The notes beneath the pieces were generated by a model. It was given only the letters and a program-made list of their open reading frames with translations. It was not told where the DNA came from and did no database searches. From positions 620,001 to 684,000 of the forward strand of contig NZ_FVZB01000006.1 of assembly GCF_900166655.1 (NCBI RefSeq): a stretch of DNA of 64,000 nucleotides. The letters run 5' to 3'. This DNA is from Halobacillus hunanensis (GTDB lineage: Bacteria; Bacillota; Bacilli; Bacillales; Halobacillaceae). The translations under genes and the position numbers were made by a program. This document shows, one piece after another, positions 24,949-34,539 of this stretch. How positions within the stretch are numbered: position 1 is the stretch's first letter; each line of letters opens with the position of its first letter.

Positions 24949-25025
24949 CCTATTAGTGATCTTTAAATTATCCAGTTTTACTCCCCCTTCTGAAAACTAT
25001 AGAGTTCATAAACCATCTTTCCTCC

Positions 25026-25496
25026 TTACTTATATCTACTTAAAATTTCTTCTGGAATATGACAATAATCATTAGGACATCTAGCTAACCTATCTTGATG
25101 TTCTTCTGCACTTCTCACATAGTTTGTTAGAGGTAATACTTCAACAACTATAAGGTCGTCATCATTTCTCGCCCCAAGAAATGCCTTCGCCTCTTTTAAG
25201 TGTTCCGGCTTTTCACTATACACCCCTGTTCTATATTTCTCGCCAACATCCTGCCCTTGTTTATTCAAACTGTATGGATCAATGATTTCAAATAAATATC
25301 CCATTAAGTCCCTGATTGTTACAACCGTCGGATCAAATCCTGTTTTCACACATTCTGCGTACCCATCATAATCACCCTCAAGTGTGTGACTTGTTCCATT
25401 AGCTCTTCCCGCTTGTGTAGACTTAACTCCAGGTAAAGTTTTTATAAAAGCTTGTACTCCCCATAAACACCCACCTGCTAAATATACCACTTCCAT
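25026..25496 (-). CDS. msrA: Peptide methionine sulfoxide reductase A
   Basis: MsrA reduces methionine-S-sulfoxide in proteins. It has 156 residues. The active-site motif reads AGGCLWGVQAF, with the catalytic Cys10 in G-C-L-W-G (usually G-C-F-W-G). The family blocks QAGRANG, YDGYAECVKTGFDPTVVT and EKYRTGVYS follow. Further cysteines (in RCPNDYCHIP) may resolve the sulfenic acid. GGGAGAG precedes the ATG. It belongs to the short MsrA-like branch of bacilli. The neighbouring flavin disulfide reductase suggests an oxidative-stress pair. Confidence 0.9.
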   Translation of the reverse strand: MEVVYLAGGCLWGVQAFIKTLPGVKSTQAGRANGTSHTLEGDYDGYAECVKTGFDPTVVTIRDLMGYLFEIIDPYSLNKQGQDVGEKYRTGVYSEKPEHLKEAKAFLGARNDDDLIVVEVLPLTNYVRSAEEHQDRLARCPNDYCHIPEEILSRYK

Positions 25497-25594
25497 ATAG
25501 TTCTCTCCCTATCATTCATTTCTTCAGAATCACACAAATTTCATCATCTGTGATCCTACATAAAGTCTATTGAGATATTCCTTTTGTACAATTA

Positions 25595-26923
25595 TCAATC
25601 GATCGCAAATAGAGCATTGAATGATTCGCTCATGACCGGGTGATTATATATTTGATCTCTTAAATACGTATAAGGAGCTTCCAAATCCATTGCTAGCTTT
25701 ACAAGATTAATCAATTCTGGGGACTCAGGTCCAAACAAGCTGGCACCTAGAATTTTATCTGTTTTTTTATCGATGACAACTTTAAATAAGCCTCGAAGGT
25801 CGTTGATGACATGTGCTCGCGGATGTGACGCAACCAACAATTTTCCTTCAGCGATTTCATAACCCTTTTCTTCTGCTTCTTTGGCTGTTATCCCTACCCT
25901 GGATAAAGGAGGATCAATAAACATGGAATTGGGAACATGTTTACGACTCTCGAGAGAATATTTTTTGTCACCAAACAAGTAGTTCTCAACAATACGGTAA
26001 TCATCCAGGGATATATACGTAAATTGCATACCGCCTTTTACATCACCTAGAGCCCATACATTACCCACCGTTGTTTCAAGATGATCATTGACCTTAATTG
26101 CGCCATTTTCCGTAAGTTCAATGGATGTATTTTCAAGACCGAGGTGTTCCACATTCGGTTTTCGGCCAGTAGCAAGCAGCACTGCATTTGCACTTACCGT
26201 TTCACCATTGGATAATGACAACGACACCTTATCTTTACTTTCCTCTGTAATTTCCTGTGCTTTTGCCCCAAATATAATATGGATGCCCTTTTCTTCCATT
26301 ACTTTCTGAACTTCTGCTGCGATTTCACGATCTTCTCGAGTCAACAGCTCTTCTTCCGGTGTTATCACCGTTACTTCCGCTCCAAAGGTTTTATACATAG
26401 AAGCATATTCCAGCCCTATATATCCGCCACCTATAATTGCCAATTGTCGCGGCAGCTGTTTACGATCTATCAGAGACGTACTTGTGTAGACTTTATCCGA
26501 ATTCAGGTCACCTTTCAACGGTGGAATATTGCTGGTGGCACCTGTATTGATAAAAATATGTTCAGCAGTTAAGACTTCAGTTTTACCATCTAATTCTAAT
26601 TCCACTTCTTTATCTGAACGAAAACTTGCTTCCGATTCGTAAATCGTAACATTCTCATGTTCAGCTAAGTTTTTATAATTTTTTTCTCGTAACTTTTCCA
26701 CCACCTTATCTTTTCTTTCAATGGCGTCTCGATAAGGGACACCTTTCAAGCCATCTTGGACAAGTGATTTTGTCGGGATGCATGCGATGTTAATACAAGT
26801 TCCGCCATACATGTCTGGATCTTTCTCAATCATTGCTACGTTCCAATTGTTATTGGCGAGCCTCCCAGCTAATGTTTTCCCTGCTTTGCCAAAACCAATT
26901 ATTATTGCGTCATAAGTAATCAT
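25595..26923 (-). CDS. FAD-dependent pyridine nucleotide-disulfide oxidoreductase (RclA/hypothiocyanite-reductase type)
   Basis: A 442-residue cytoplasmic flavoenzyme. The FAD motif is AIIIGFGKAGKTLAGRLA, the redox disulfide YGGTCINIACIPTKSL (Cys pair four residues apart), the NAD(P) motif AIIGGGYIGLEYASMYKTFG, and the FAD-closing WALGDVKGG. The C-terminal dimer domain has QIYNHPVMSESFNALF, with a His in place of the usual H-P-T. This fits the group of RclA and hypothiocyanous acid reductases, which protect against reactive chlorine; the exact substrate is inferred. Start ATG 26923 has GGAGA upstream. Confidence 0.85.
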   Translation of the reverse strand: MITYDAIIIGFGKAGKTLAGRLANNNWNVAMIEKDPDMYGGTCINIACIPTKSLVQDGLKGVPYRDAIERKDKVVEKLREKNYKNLAEHENVTIYESEASFRSDKEVELELDGKTEVLTAEHIFINTGATSNIPPLKGDLNSDKVYTSTSLIDRKQLPRQLAIIGGGYIGLEYASMYKTFGAEVTVITPEEELLTREDREIAAEVQKVMEEKGIHIIFGAKAQEITEESKDKVSLSLSNGETVSANAVLLATGRKPNVEHLGLENTSIELTENGAIKVNDHLETTVGNVWALGDVKGGMQFTYISLDDYRIVENYLFGDKKYSLESRKHVPNSMFIDPPLSRVGITAKEAEEKGYEIAEGKLLVASHPRAHVINDLRGLFKVVIDKKTDKILGASLFGPESPELINLVKLAMDLEAPYTYLRDQIYNHPVMSESFNALFAID

Positions 26924-27067
26924 ATACACACTCTCCTATCAAATTCATTACGTATTGTGTCCAAGAATCTCTAAGCTACAATTTCCATTCTTAAGTACTA
27001 TACCCGTTTAAGTTAAATTAAACTAAATCTGATTTATAAGCTTCAAGGAAGCCCTACAAATTACATA

Positions 27068-27106
27068 CAAAAAAACTCCGACAACCTTTTCAAAAGGTGC
27101 CGGAGT
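27068..27106 (-). terminator. Terminator of the BCCT gene
   Basis: A stem of ACTCCG plus CCTTTT and their partners AAAGG and CGGAGT, with T7 after it on the minus strand. Confidence 0.8.
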
Positions 27107-27125
27107 GCTTAAACAATACTATGAA

Positions 27126-28679
27126 TTATTTTTCCACGTTTTCTTCAATGATTCCTTGGGCTTTCGCCATCTCTTTCGCAATCCGCGGTGCGTGCCACAA
27201 TAACGAAAGCATTAAAATCGAGACAGGAACAGCGGCAATCACAACAAATGACTGTAAGGCCCCGATTCCTCCCCCGCCAATTTTTATTAAAATCGTGGCA
27301 ATTACTGCCATGATCACTGCCCAGAACACACGAACCATTTTCGGTGGATTCCCGGCCCCTGTTACACTCATCGAAATCGAGTAGGCCATTGAGTCAACGG
27401 TCGTGACGACAAAGAGCATCGTTAAAATGAGAAAGACGAATGGCATCATAAATCCTAATGGCATTTCTTCTGCAATGGCGATAATCGCCGCTGGCAGTCC
27501 GCCTTCCATTAGAGGTCCACTGATCGATCCCGCATTCTTCAACTCCTGAAGAATGCCTGTCCCGCCTAAAATGGTAAACCAAAAGTTGGCGGCTAGTGGT
27601 GCGATAATAGCGACCACGAGAAATACTTCTCTAATCTTGCGCCCTCCGGCGATTCTCGCGACAAGCAGCGAAACTAATGGGCCAAAGCCGATAAACCAGC
27701 CAAAGAAGAAAAGCATCCAGCTGCCCAGCCATTCTTGATCAGCCCGAAACGTACTAATCGAAATAAATTCGCTCGTGTACATTCCAAAGGATGAAATAAA
27801 GGAATCTATAATAAACCCGCCAGGTCCAAACAACAATAAGAAGAAGGCTATGGCCACCGCCATCACAACGTTTGCCTTACTTAACCACTGAATTCCTTTT
27901 TCAATACCTGTTAATGTAGAGAATAAAACAATTGTAATGAGAGCTACTATAATGAACACTTGTGTTGTAAAGGTATCAGGCCATCCAAACACCGAGTTGA
28001 CACCATAACTTACTTGCAACCCAAGAAACCCAATCGGCCCGATGGTTCCAGCCGCTGCCCCAATGATACAAAAAACATCGGCCAGTGTTCCCCAAATGCT
28101 GTCACGAATTTTTTCACCAAAGATAGGGTACAAAAGTGTTCTCGGCTTTAGCGGCATGCCCTTATGATGATGGGCATACATAATCACGATTGTACTGATC
28201 GCACCATATACCGACCAGGCCGTGAATCCCCATGACATATAACTTTGAGCAAGCGCGGGCGCCACCGCTTCTTTCGTCCCCGCAATAATCCCCGTGTGCA
28301 TCGGTGGGACTTCCATAAAATAATACATCGGCTCAGCGGCTGCCCAGAACACCCCGCCAGCTCCGAGCCCGGAAGTCACGACAATCGCAATAAATTTGAA
28401 CAAGCTCATATCCGGCTGTTGACCTGGATTGCCAAGCCGCACTCTTCCATATTTGGAAAAAGCAATCGCAGCTCCTACAATAAAAGTGGCTAACAAAAGC
28501 AACTGCCAATACGCTCCAAAATAACGAATCGATAAGGCAAAACCTATGTCTACGTAATGTTTAACCATATCTACTTTAACAATCGAAAGTAAAACAAATA
28601 GAAGAAGCAGGCCGCCGCTTAGTATAAAAACGGGCCAATTCACTTTCTCCTTTAACGAAATCTGATCACTCTTTGACAT
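27126..28679 (-). CDS. BCCT family transporter
   Basis: A 517-residue, 12-TM betaine/carnitine/choline-type carrier. Family features are TSGLGAGGVFWAAAEPMYYF in helix 3 and the long amphipathic loop, and the helix 8 block SWMLFFFGWFIGFGP followed by LLVARIAGGRKIREV. The latter keeps a Trp-Phe-Trp pattern but differs from the usual glycine-betaine box, so the substrate may not be glycine betaine. In a halophile such carriers import compatible solutes with Na+. GGGGTGAATGG lies before the ATG. Single gene with its own terminator. Confidence 0.9.
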   Translation of the reverse strand: MSKSDQISLKEKVNWPVFILSGGLLLLFVLLSIVKVDMVKHYVDIGFALSIRYFGAYWQLLLLATFIVGAAIAFSKYGRVRLGNPGQQPDMSLFKFIAIVVTSGLGAGGVFWAAAEPMYYFMEVPPMHTGIIAGTKEAVAPALAQSYMSWGFTAWSVYGAISTIVIMYAHHHKGMPLKPRTLLYPIFGEKIRDSIWGTLADVFCIIGAAAGTIGPIGFLGLQVSYGVNSVFGWPDTFTTQVFIIVALITIVLFSTLTGIEKGIQWLSKANVVMAVAIAFFLLLFGPGGFIIDSFISSFGMYTSEFISISTFRADQEWLGSWMLFFFGWFIGFGPLVSLLVARIAGGRKIREVFLVVAIIAPLAANFWFTILGGTGILQELKNAGSISGPLMEGGLPAAIIAIAEEMPLGFMMPFVFLILTMLFVVTTVDSMAYSISMSVTGAGNPPKMVRVFWAVIMAVIATILIKIGGGGIGALQSFVVIAAVPVSILMLSLLWHAPRIAKEMAKAQGIIEENVEK

Positions 28680-28909
28680 CCATTCACCCCTATAAATAAT
28701 ACCCTGATGTTCAGGTTTCGTCCCTGACCATCAAGTTTTCATTGCCTCTGAAAAAGAACTTCGACTCCCGATCAATCTCGGATATTCCTTTCCTTCACTC
28801 CTGGTCGTGTAGCATAGATACAAGCCCAATTTAGTCGACAGCTTACCATTATACAGCAATAGCAACTCCAATCAAGTGGTAATGGAATGGATATAAGAAA
28901 ACAGCCACA

Positions 28910-28945
28910 CAAAAAGAGCGCCATTCACTACCTTGAATGGCGCTC
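28910..28945 (-). terminator. Terminator of the exported hydrolase gene
   Basis: A perfect 12-bp stem (GAGCGCCATTCA / TGAATGGCGCTC) is followed by T5 on the minus strand. Another GAGCGC-family hairpin. Confidence 0.85.
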
Positions 28946-28961
28946 CTCCTTCTTCGTTCAT

Positions 28962-30299
28962 CTATTTTATAAATCCAGCATTTTTGAAAAAGCTTACGAT
29001 CCCTTTGACCAGCCCATCTGCTAACGGCAAGTCCGGATCAGAGTACGTCTGTAAATTTCCGGCTCTGTCCTCAGGAGCCTCTTTTAGGACATGATTCATC
29101 TTGTCAATCACTAACAATTCAGCTTCCGGTTTCGCTTCTTGAAGCATTTCGGCCTCTTGAACTGGTACTTGAAGATCTCGTTTTCCGTTGACAAGCAGGA
29201 CAGGAATAGTTAACTTCTGGATTACCTTAGCAGGATCATACTGCATCCACGAAGACAGAAATGGTTGAACAGATGGACGAAATACGCTTTGTAATTCCTT
29301 TGGTACATTGTCCACTTGTTCGCCTGCCTTTAGCTGTTCTAAAATTTGCTTACTTTGCTTTTTCAGATCCTCAGGAAGGTTAACTTTTAACTGATCATAA
29401 AGGACTTCATTGATCGGCCGGCCAGCCCCTGCTAACGATACAAAGGCATCAACGTCCGCTTCGGCAGCTGCCAGCATACCAACGAGAGATCCTTGGCTGT
29501 GCCCAATCACGCCTACTTTTGAAAATTGGTCCTCCCCATTTAACATGTTTACCCACGCCTGAGCATCCTGAGCAAATTGGTCAAAGCGAAGTTCTTTTTC
29601 CGGAATCGTCGCTTGTTGATTTTTCCCTACACCACGTTTATCGTACCTCACACTAGCTATACCTTCTTCAGCTAACGCCTCCGCCAAAAGCTTCAAACTG
29701 ATGTTTTTCCCTTGAACGGTGGCAGAATTACCGTTACGGTCAGTCGGACCGGAACCTGGAATAATCAACACAACTGGGTGCGGCCCCTCTTCATCAGGCG
29801 TCTCTAGCTCTCCAAGCAGTTTGCCTTCGTTCGTGTCGACACTGAGAAATTGTCCCTTTTCCTCTTTGGCAACATCACCCGTTTCAGCTTTTCCCTTTTT
29901 CAGTTCAAAAGGAAACGATTGACCTTGCTGAGTAAAGGTTCCAGCTATAGTATCTCCCTCTTTTTCTCCCTCAAAGCTGATCTTCTGACCTGCTAACTCC
30001 ATGTGAAAAGAGACCGCTGATCCATCAACCTTTACTTCCGCAAAAGGGTAGTCCTCTACACCTTGAACCGGAATACTGAGGGCTCCACTCCATCCGTCGC
30101 CTTTTTCAAAAGTAGTCATGATCGGTAATGGCTGGTTGGGCACATTAATACTTCCATTCCAACTGCCTGCTATACCTTCTGTGGACGCTTCTCCATCTTC
30201 TGATTTAGCCTGCTCCGTTTGGTTTTGATCGGATTTGCTGCTGCAGCCTACTAACAAAAGCATGATCGCGAACAATAAACCAATACTTTTCCCCTTCAT
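28962..30299 (-). CDS. Lipoprotein alpha/beta hydrolase
   Basis: A 445-residue lipid-anchored enzyme. The signal peptide ends LLVGCSS (lipobox cysteine). Residues 45-140 form a beta-rich domain with SWNGSINVPNQPLPIMTTFE and FTQQGQSFPFELKKG. The C-terminal hydrolase has VVLIIPGSGPTDRNGNS, the nucleophile GHSQGS, the acid in VNGKRDLQVP, and the His in KMNHVLKEAP. It resembles exported Bacillus hydrolases of the dienelactone/S9-like type; the substrate is unknown. GGAAGGATGAG precedes the ATG. A single gene. Confidence 0.85.
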   Translation of the reverse strand: MKGKSIGLLFAIMLLLVGCSSKSDQNQTEQAKSEDGEASTEGIAGSWNGSINVPNQPLPIMTTFEKGDGWSGALSIPVQGVEDYPFAEVKVDGSAVSFHMELAGQKISFEGEKEGDTIAGTFTQQGQSFPFELKKGKAETGDVAKEEKGQFLSVDTNEGKLLGELETPDEEGPHPVVLIIPGSGPTDRNGNSATVQGKNISLKLLAEALAEEGIASVRYDKRGVGKNQQATIPEKELRFDQFAQDAQAWVNMLNGEDQFSKVGVIGHSQGSLVGMLAAAEADVDAFVSLAGAGRPINEVLYDQLKVNLPEDLKKQSKQILEQLKAGEQVDNVPKELQSVFRPSVQPFLSSWMQYDPAKVIQKLTIPVLLVNGKRDLQVPVQEAEMLQEAKPEAELLVIDKMNHVLKEAPEDRAGNLQTYSDPDLPLADGLVKGIVSFFKNAGFIK

Positions 30300-30558
30300 C
30301 GACTCATCCTTCCAGCGATTTTATTACTTTCTAAAGGTACGAGTGAAGGACAAGAAGGTTTCATAGAAAAGTTGAAAATCGCAAAAATGAGGCAATAGAA
30401 TGAGGTAAACCCTTCATTATGCAAATTTGTTGGAATACGGCTATTCGCACTCATGTCCACTAAAACAAGAAAAACACGTATTTATTAAATGTATAAATTG
30501 CTCAACCTTCTATGGGACATACTAACAAATATACATAGATGAGTGAGGAGGTTAACAA

Positions 30559-32376
30559 GTGGTTGATTCTTTATTATTTCAAGTAGTCATGATCGGGGTC
30601 CTCGGGATCGGCGCCCAATGGCTAGCCTGGCATTTTCGTTTTCCAGCCATTGTAGCGATGTCCCTTGCCGGCTTACTTGCTGGACCGCTTTTCGGCATTT
30701 TGACCCCTAAAGATGCATTTGGGGATACCTTTCAGATATTTATTTCCATTGCGGTAGCGATCATTCTGTTTGAAGGGAGCTTAAACCTCAATTTCAAGGA
30801 AATTCGCGGGATTGGGCGTCCCATAGTGCGAATCATAACAGTAGGTGCCTTTATTGCATGGATCTTGGGTTCATTTGCTGCACATTATGTAGCTGGGCTG
30901 TCTTGGGCTGTTGCTTTTGTCATTGGTGGTCTGTTCATCGTCACTGGCCCTACGGTTATTTTACCTCTTTTACGGCAGGCAAAATTGAAACAACGACCTG
31001 CATCGATTTTAAAATGGGAAGGCATTATTGTTGACCCAATTGGAGCATTACTTGCTGTTTTTGCATTTGAAATCATTGTTTTTCTTACATCTGAGGAAGT
31101 TTCAGCAGCCATACTGCTCTTTTTTTTCCTATCGTCTCTATTGGCCGCCTTGATAGGTTGGTTGACAGGAGTTATCGTAGGGTGGATCTTCGAAAAAGGT
31201 TATGTTCCTGAGTTTTTGCGCTCCCCCGTTGTCCTATCCATGGTGACAGCTTGCTTTATGGTGACCGATGAGATTAAACATGAAACAGGCTTACTCGCGG
31301 TCACTGCGATGGGAATCAAATTGGCTAATATGAATATATCATCGTTTAGTGATATGCGTCACTTTAAGGAAAATATGTCTGTACTGCTTATGTCAGTGGT
31401 CTATGTCATGATTACAGCAGGGGTAACAAGAGAGACATTGCTGGATATATTAAGTTGGAATATCATCGGCTATATCCTGTTAATGATCTTCCTTGTTCGT
31501 CCCTTATCCATTTGGCTTTCAACCATTAATACAGATATTACCAATCAGGAGAAAGCACTAGTCGGGTGGATCGCCCCCCGAGGAATTGTCGCGTTAGCCG
31601 TTTCCAGTTATTTTGCTCATGTGCTGTTAGATGCTGGGTATGCTGATGCAAACCTTGTCATTCCCATGACGCTCGGTCTCGTTTTTTCAACGGTGGTGGC
31701 ACATGGATTTTCAATCCGATGGGTATCGGAAAAACTTGGTCTCGCTGTCAACAGTCAGCCTGGTGTCCTAATTGTCGGCAGTAATCCATTTAGTGTCAGT
31801 ATGGCAAAAGTGATGCGGGAGTTAGATATTCCAATATTATTGGCGGATTCATCAAAGCAGCGGCTAAAGGCTGCTCAAGGAACAGGTATTGACACTTTTC
31901 ATGGCGAAATATTGTCTGAACTATACGATCATGAGTTAGACATCACACCATATGAATACATGGTTGCAGCATCTAATCTGAACTCTTATAACGCTTTAGT
32001 TTGTAGATCCTTTGTTCAGGAAATGGGCCGAAATAACATCTTTAGTCTGCACAATGAGAACGGAGAAGGACTGACGGACCTCGTTGACAAATATGACAAA
32101 CGAATCTTAACAAAGGAAAATATTTCGTGGGGCGATCTGAACGACCGTATTGAACGTGGTTTCCAATTTAACACAACAGAATTAACTAAAAAAAGCTTTT
32201 CCCAATGCGTAGAAGAACGCAGTGAACAAAGCTTAATCCTATTTGTTTTAAAATCATCTGGAAAAATCGAGTTTTCAACACACGAAGGACAGGTCATAGG
32301 GAAACAAGGAGATACAGTTGTAAGCCTTGATCCGCCAGACACTCTAAGCAAGAACACTGAAGAAATAGAGGAATAG
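30559..32376 (+). CDS. Cation:proton antiporter, NhaP type with a TrkA-N domain
   Basis: A 605-residue membrane protein. The first 390 residues are a CPA1 Na+(K+)/H+ exchanger of 12-13 helices with FIVTGPTVILPLLRQAKL and KWEGIIVDPIGALLAVF (the transport-site Asp), and GWIAPRGIVALAVSSYF. From about residue 400 a Rossmann domain (GVLIVGSNPFSVSMAKVM) of the TrkA-N/RCK kind regulates transport by nucleotide binding. It would expel Na+ or K+ in exchange for protons, important for salt and alkali tolerance. GTG start with GAGGAGG. Single gene. Confidence 0.9.
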   Translation: MVDSLLFQVVMIGVLGIGAQWLAWHFRFPAIVAMSLAGLLAGPLFGILTPKDAFGDTFQIFISIAVAIILFEGSLNLNFKEIRGIGRPIVRIITVGAFIAWILGSFAAHYVAGLSWAVAFVIGGLFIVTGPTVILPLLRQAKLKQRPASILKWEGIIVDPIGALLAVFAFEIIVFLTSEEVSAAILLFFFLSSLLAALIGWLTGVIVGWIFEKGYVPEFLRSPVVLSMVTACFMVTDEIKHETGLLAVTAMGIKLANMNISSFSDMRHFKENMSVLLMSVVYVMITAGVTRETLLDILSWNIIGYILLMIFLVRPLSIWLSTINTDITNQEKALVGWIAPRGIVALAVSSYFAHVLLDAGYADANLVIPMTLGLVFSTVVAHGFSIRWVSEKLGLAVNSQPGVLIVGSNPFSVSMAKVMRELDIPILLADSSKQRLKAAQGTGIDTFHGEILSELYDHELDITPYEYMVAASNLNSYNALVCRSFVQEMGRNNIFSLHNENGEGLTDLVDKYDKRILTKENISWGDLNDRIERGFQFNTTELTKKSFSQCVEERSEQSLILFVLKSSGKIEFSTHEGQVIGKQGDTVVSLDPPDTLSKNTEEIEE

Positions 32377-32381
32377 ATCGA

Positions 32382-32409
32382 GGCGCTTATCTTACTAGAG
32401 ATGAGCGCC
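32382..32409. terminator. Hairpin after the antiporter gene
   Basis: GGCGCTTATC pairs with GATGAGCGCC (one wobble). No T-run. It lies between convergent genes and belongs to the GAGCGC-type hairpins. Confidence 0.55.
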
Positions 32410-32433
32410 CGTTAGTGAAGGAATTTGAAGCAT

Positions 32434-32991
32434 TTAAACCCTTAGTGAGCCACGGAAACCCCTTGCAGCATAGTAAGACTCTGCTCCATTGTGGTACACA
32501 AAGACAGTGTCATAGCGACGATCACAAAAGATCGCTCCACCAAGTTTTCGAATAGCAGCAGGTGTTTGCACCCAGCTCGACGTTTTCTTATCGACATGAT
32601 CCATTTCCTGCAGCTCCCGATACTGTTCCTCCGTTAAAAGTTCAATGCCCATTCCAGCTGCCATATCTATAGCGTTATTCTCTGGTTTGTGTTTTTTCCT
32701 AGACTCCAGGGCTTCACGGTCGTAACAAACACTTCTGCGCCCTTTAGGACTCTCCGCTGAACAATCATAAAAAATGTATTCGTCCGTCTTTTTATCAAAA
32801 CCCACAACATCCGGTTCACCGCTGGTTGTTTCCATTTCATTGAGCGACCATAGCTTTTCAGTATTAACCTCGAGCTTTGCTTCAACTTCACCCCATTTAA
32901 GATCTTTATGGCGGTGCATGTTTTTCTCAAAACGGTCTTTCAATGCTCTAAGTAACTCTTCTCGTTGTTCCAGTGACAACTCTTTTGTCAT
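32434..32991 (-). CDS. DUF4256 family protein
   Basis: A 185-residue cytoplasmic protein that matches DUF4256 across its length: RALKDRFEKNMHRHKDLKW, EANxEKLWSLNEMETTSGEPD-like WSLNEMETTSGEPDVVG, IFYDCSAESPKGRRSVCYDR, and the C-terminal GGAIFCDRRYDTVFVYHNGA and SYYAARGFRGSL. No function is established for the family. GGAGG precedes the ATG. Single gene convergent with the antiporter. Confidence 0.88.
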   Translation of the reverse strand: MTKELSLEQREELLRALKDRFEKNMHRHKDLKWGEVEAKLEVNTEKLWSLNEMETTSGEPDVVGFDKKTDEYIFYDCSAESPKGRRSVCYDREALESRKKHKPENNAIDMAAGMGIELLTEEQYRELQEMDHVDKKTSSWVQTPAAIRKLGGAIFCDRRYDTVFVYHNGAESYYAARGFRGSLRV

Positions 32992-33159
32992 GTTACTTCC
33001 TCCTTACTATGTTTACTTATAATGGTCTAAGTATATCATTCCACTCAACACTGACATATGATCACTAGTGCTTCCTAAATACTATCATAAAATTAATAGC
33101 GCATATCCTGATTTAACGGGGAGTACCAATTGTGCTTCCGTCTAAAAAAGCATCTCAAA

Positions 33160-33879
33160 TTACTTCATATATCTTGCAACTAACTCATAACATCTTTCTC
33201 TCGTAAGACTTGCTTGCGTAGCCACATATTCTAATTCTTCCGTTGATCCACCTTCATATTTCAGTGATGCCTCTTTAGCGGCTTTATCTCTATGTTCTAC
33301 CCAATCCCGTTGCTTTTCTCTTAATTTATCCATCTGGTCTGGAGGAAGCTGTTCTTCCAACACACCATAAATTTTGTTCAATTCCTCATCCCATTTTTTA
33401 TACCTTTCCTTTTCTTGTGCCACCATTTCTGGCATTGTTTCTACAACTTCTGCATATCTATCTGCCTCCTCCATTTTATTAAGTTTCTCGAGATATTCTC
33501 CTTTACTAAGTTCAGCAGCTTCACTGTTACCTTTATTGGATGTCGATGACTTTTCATCATTTGAATTTGTATGTTCAGAAGTGGATTCTTGGTCATTTAT
33601 CTGGGTGTCGCCGGTATCTTCTGTGCTGGTATTCTCGATAGAATAATATTTAGTACCTTTTTCATACACGTTAGAGAAATTTCCGGAGTACTGTTCCATT
33701 TCTGAATACTTAGTGACTTGCCCAATTTCGCTATCTATTTCTGTTACGTATTCATCACTTACTACATAAATGTATCCATCCCATACCACAAAAGGATAAG
33801 CCCAAGATGTGGCGAAAGATGGATCGGGAAACACTAAAGAAAATACTATTGCAAAAGAAATTAAATGCTTAACCTTCAT
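33160..33879 (-). CDS. Secreted protein with an LprI-like C-terminal domain
   Basis: A 239-residue exported protein. Signal peptide MKVKHLISFAIVFSLVFPDP with cleavage after SFA. A Ser/Thr/Glu-rich linker (about residues 90-125) leads to a C-terminal domain with KKWDEELNKIYGVLEEQLPP, REKQRDWVEHRDKAAKEAS and TRERCYELVARYM, which is the LprI/DUF1311 pattern (lysozyme-inhibitor type). The start is ATG 33879, with GGGGAGAG 7 bases upstream; the longer frame to 33933 lacks such a site. The role in a Gram-positive is not settled. Confidence 0.8.
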   Translation of the reverse strand: MKVKHLISFAIVFSLVFPDPSFATSWAYPFVVWDGYIYVVSDEYVTEIDSEIGQVTKYSEMEQYSGNFSNVYEKGTKYYSIENTSTEDTGDTQINDQESTSEHTNSNDEKSSTSNKGNSEAAELSKGEYLEKLNKMEEADRYAEVVETMPEMVAQEKERYKKWDEELNKIYGVLEEQLPPDQMDKLREKQRDWVEHRDKAAKEASLKYEGGSTEELEYVATQASLTRERCYELVARYMK

Positions 33880-34259
33880 AATAATACTCTCCCCTCTTAT
33901 AAGTAAGACGTATATTATCCTGTTAAGTTTCATTACTAAATTCCTTACCTTTTTAAAAGAGCCCTATAGATCATTAAAGGGCACAATCCTACTCCAGAAG
34001 TGCGGACATTAAATGTTAAAGTACTCTGATTATGGAAATGCGGACTTTTTTCAGATTCCATACCTATAATGGAGAAGTCTCCCTTCTTCCAAAAAAGTGT
34101 AATCCAGAATCTATGAAATGACCCTGGCCTTTTCTTCATTATTTGAATTCAAGTTAATAAAACCGTTTGAGCTGCAATAACATAGATTGAATGTGCAGGT
34201 GATTGAAAAGAAGAGATATTTAAAATTTGTGAAATGAATGCTGGAGAGAAAATGAACTA
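33880..34259. other. Intergenic region, no gene supported
   Basis: A minus-strand frame at 33945-34139 has no ribosome site and an improbable composition. Around 33975-34010 is a degenerate copy of the GGGCACAATCC-type hairpin. Confidence 0.4.
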
Positions 34260-34286
34260 AAAACAGCTCTGTGTTAGAGCTGTTTT
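34260..34286. terminator. Bidirectional terminator
   Basis: AAAACAGCTCT pairs with AGAGCTGTTTT, with a 5-base loop. Confidence 0.85.
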
Positions 34287-34302
34287 AGTTTGAGGACCTT
34301 AT

Positions 34303-34524
34303 TCAAATTATGAGCCTTTTATAACTTCCGGATAGGAAACTATTCTTCCCCGAATAATAAGACATAAATCCCACAAAAGAGGCCAAGGCAAGTGATTTTG
34401 CAACAAACGATTCTTTGTTCAATAGAACAACTGATAGATCAACCAATAAAAAAGTTGTAATTATCGTCCCAGCAATTATCAAAACAACCTTTTTATTGTT
34501 GGCACTTGGCTTATTGAGTTCCAT
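34303..34524 (-). CDS. Small two-TM membrane protein
   Basis: A 73-residue protein with two hydrophobic segments (about 13-34 and 43-56). It starts MELNKPSANNKKVVLIIAGT and ends in a basic tail (YKRLII). The ribosome site is modest (AGTGGGTT). It may be cotranscribed with the upstream lipoprotein gene, 15 bases away. No family recognised. Confidence 0.6.
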   Translation of the reverse strand: MELNKPSANNKKVVLIIAGTIITTFLLVDLSVVLLNKESFVAKSLALASFVGFMSYYSGKNSFLSGSYKRLII

Positions 34525-34539
34525 AAATTAACCCACTTA

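Noticed and set aside
33945-34139. Minus-strand 64-residue frame
   Set aside because: No ribosome site, odd composition, and it spans a degenerate hairpin copy.
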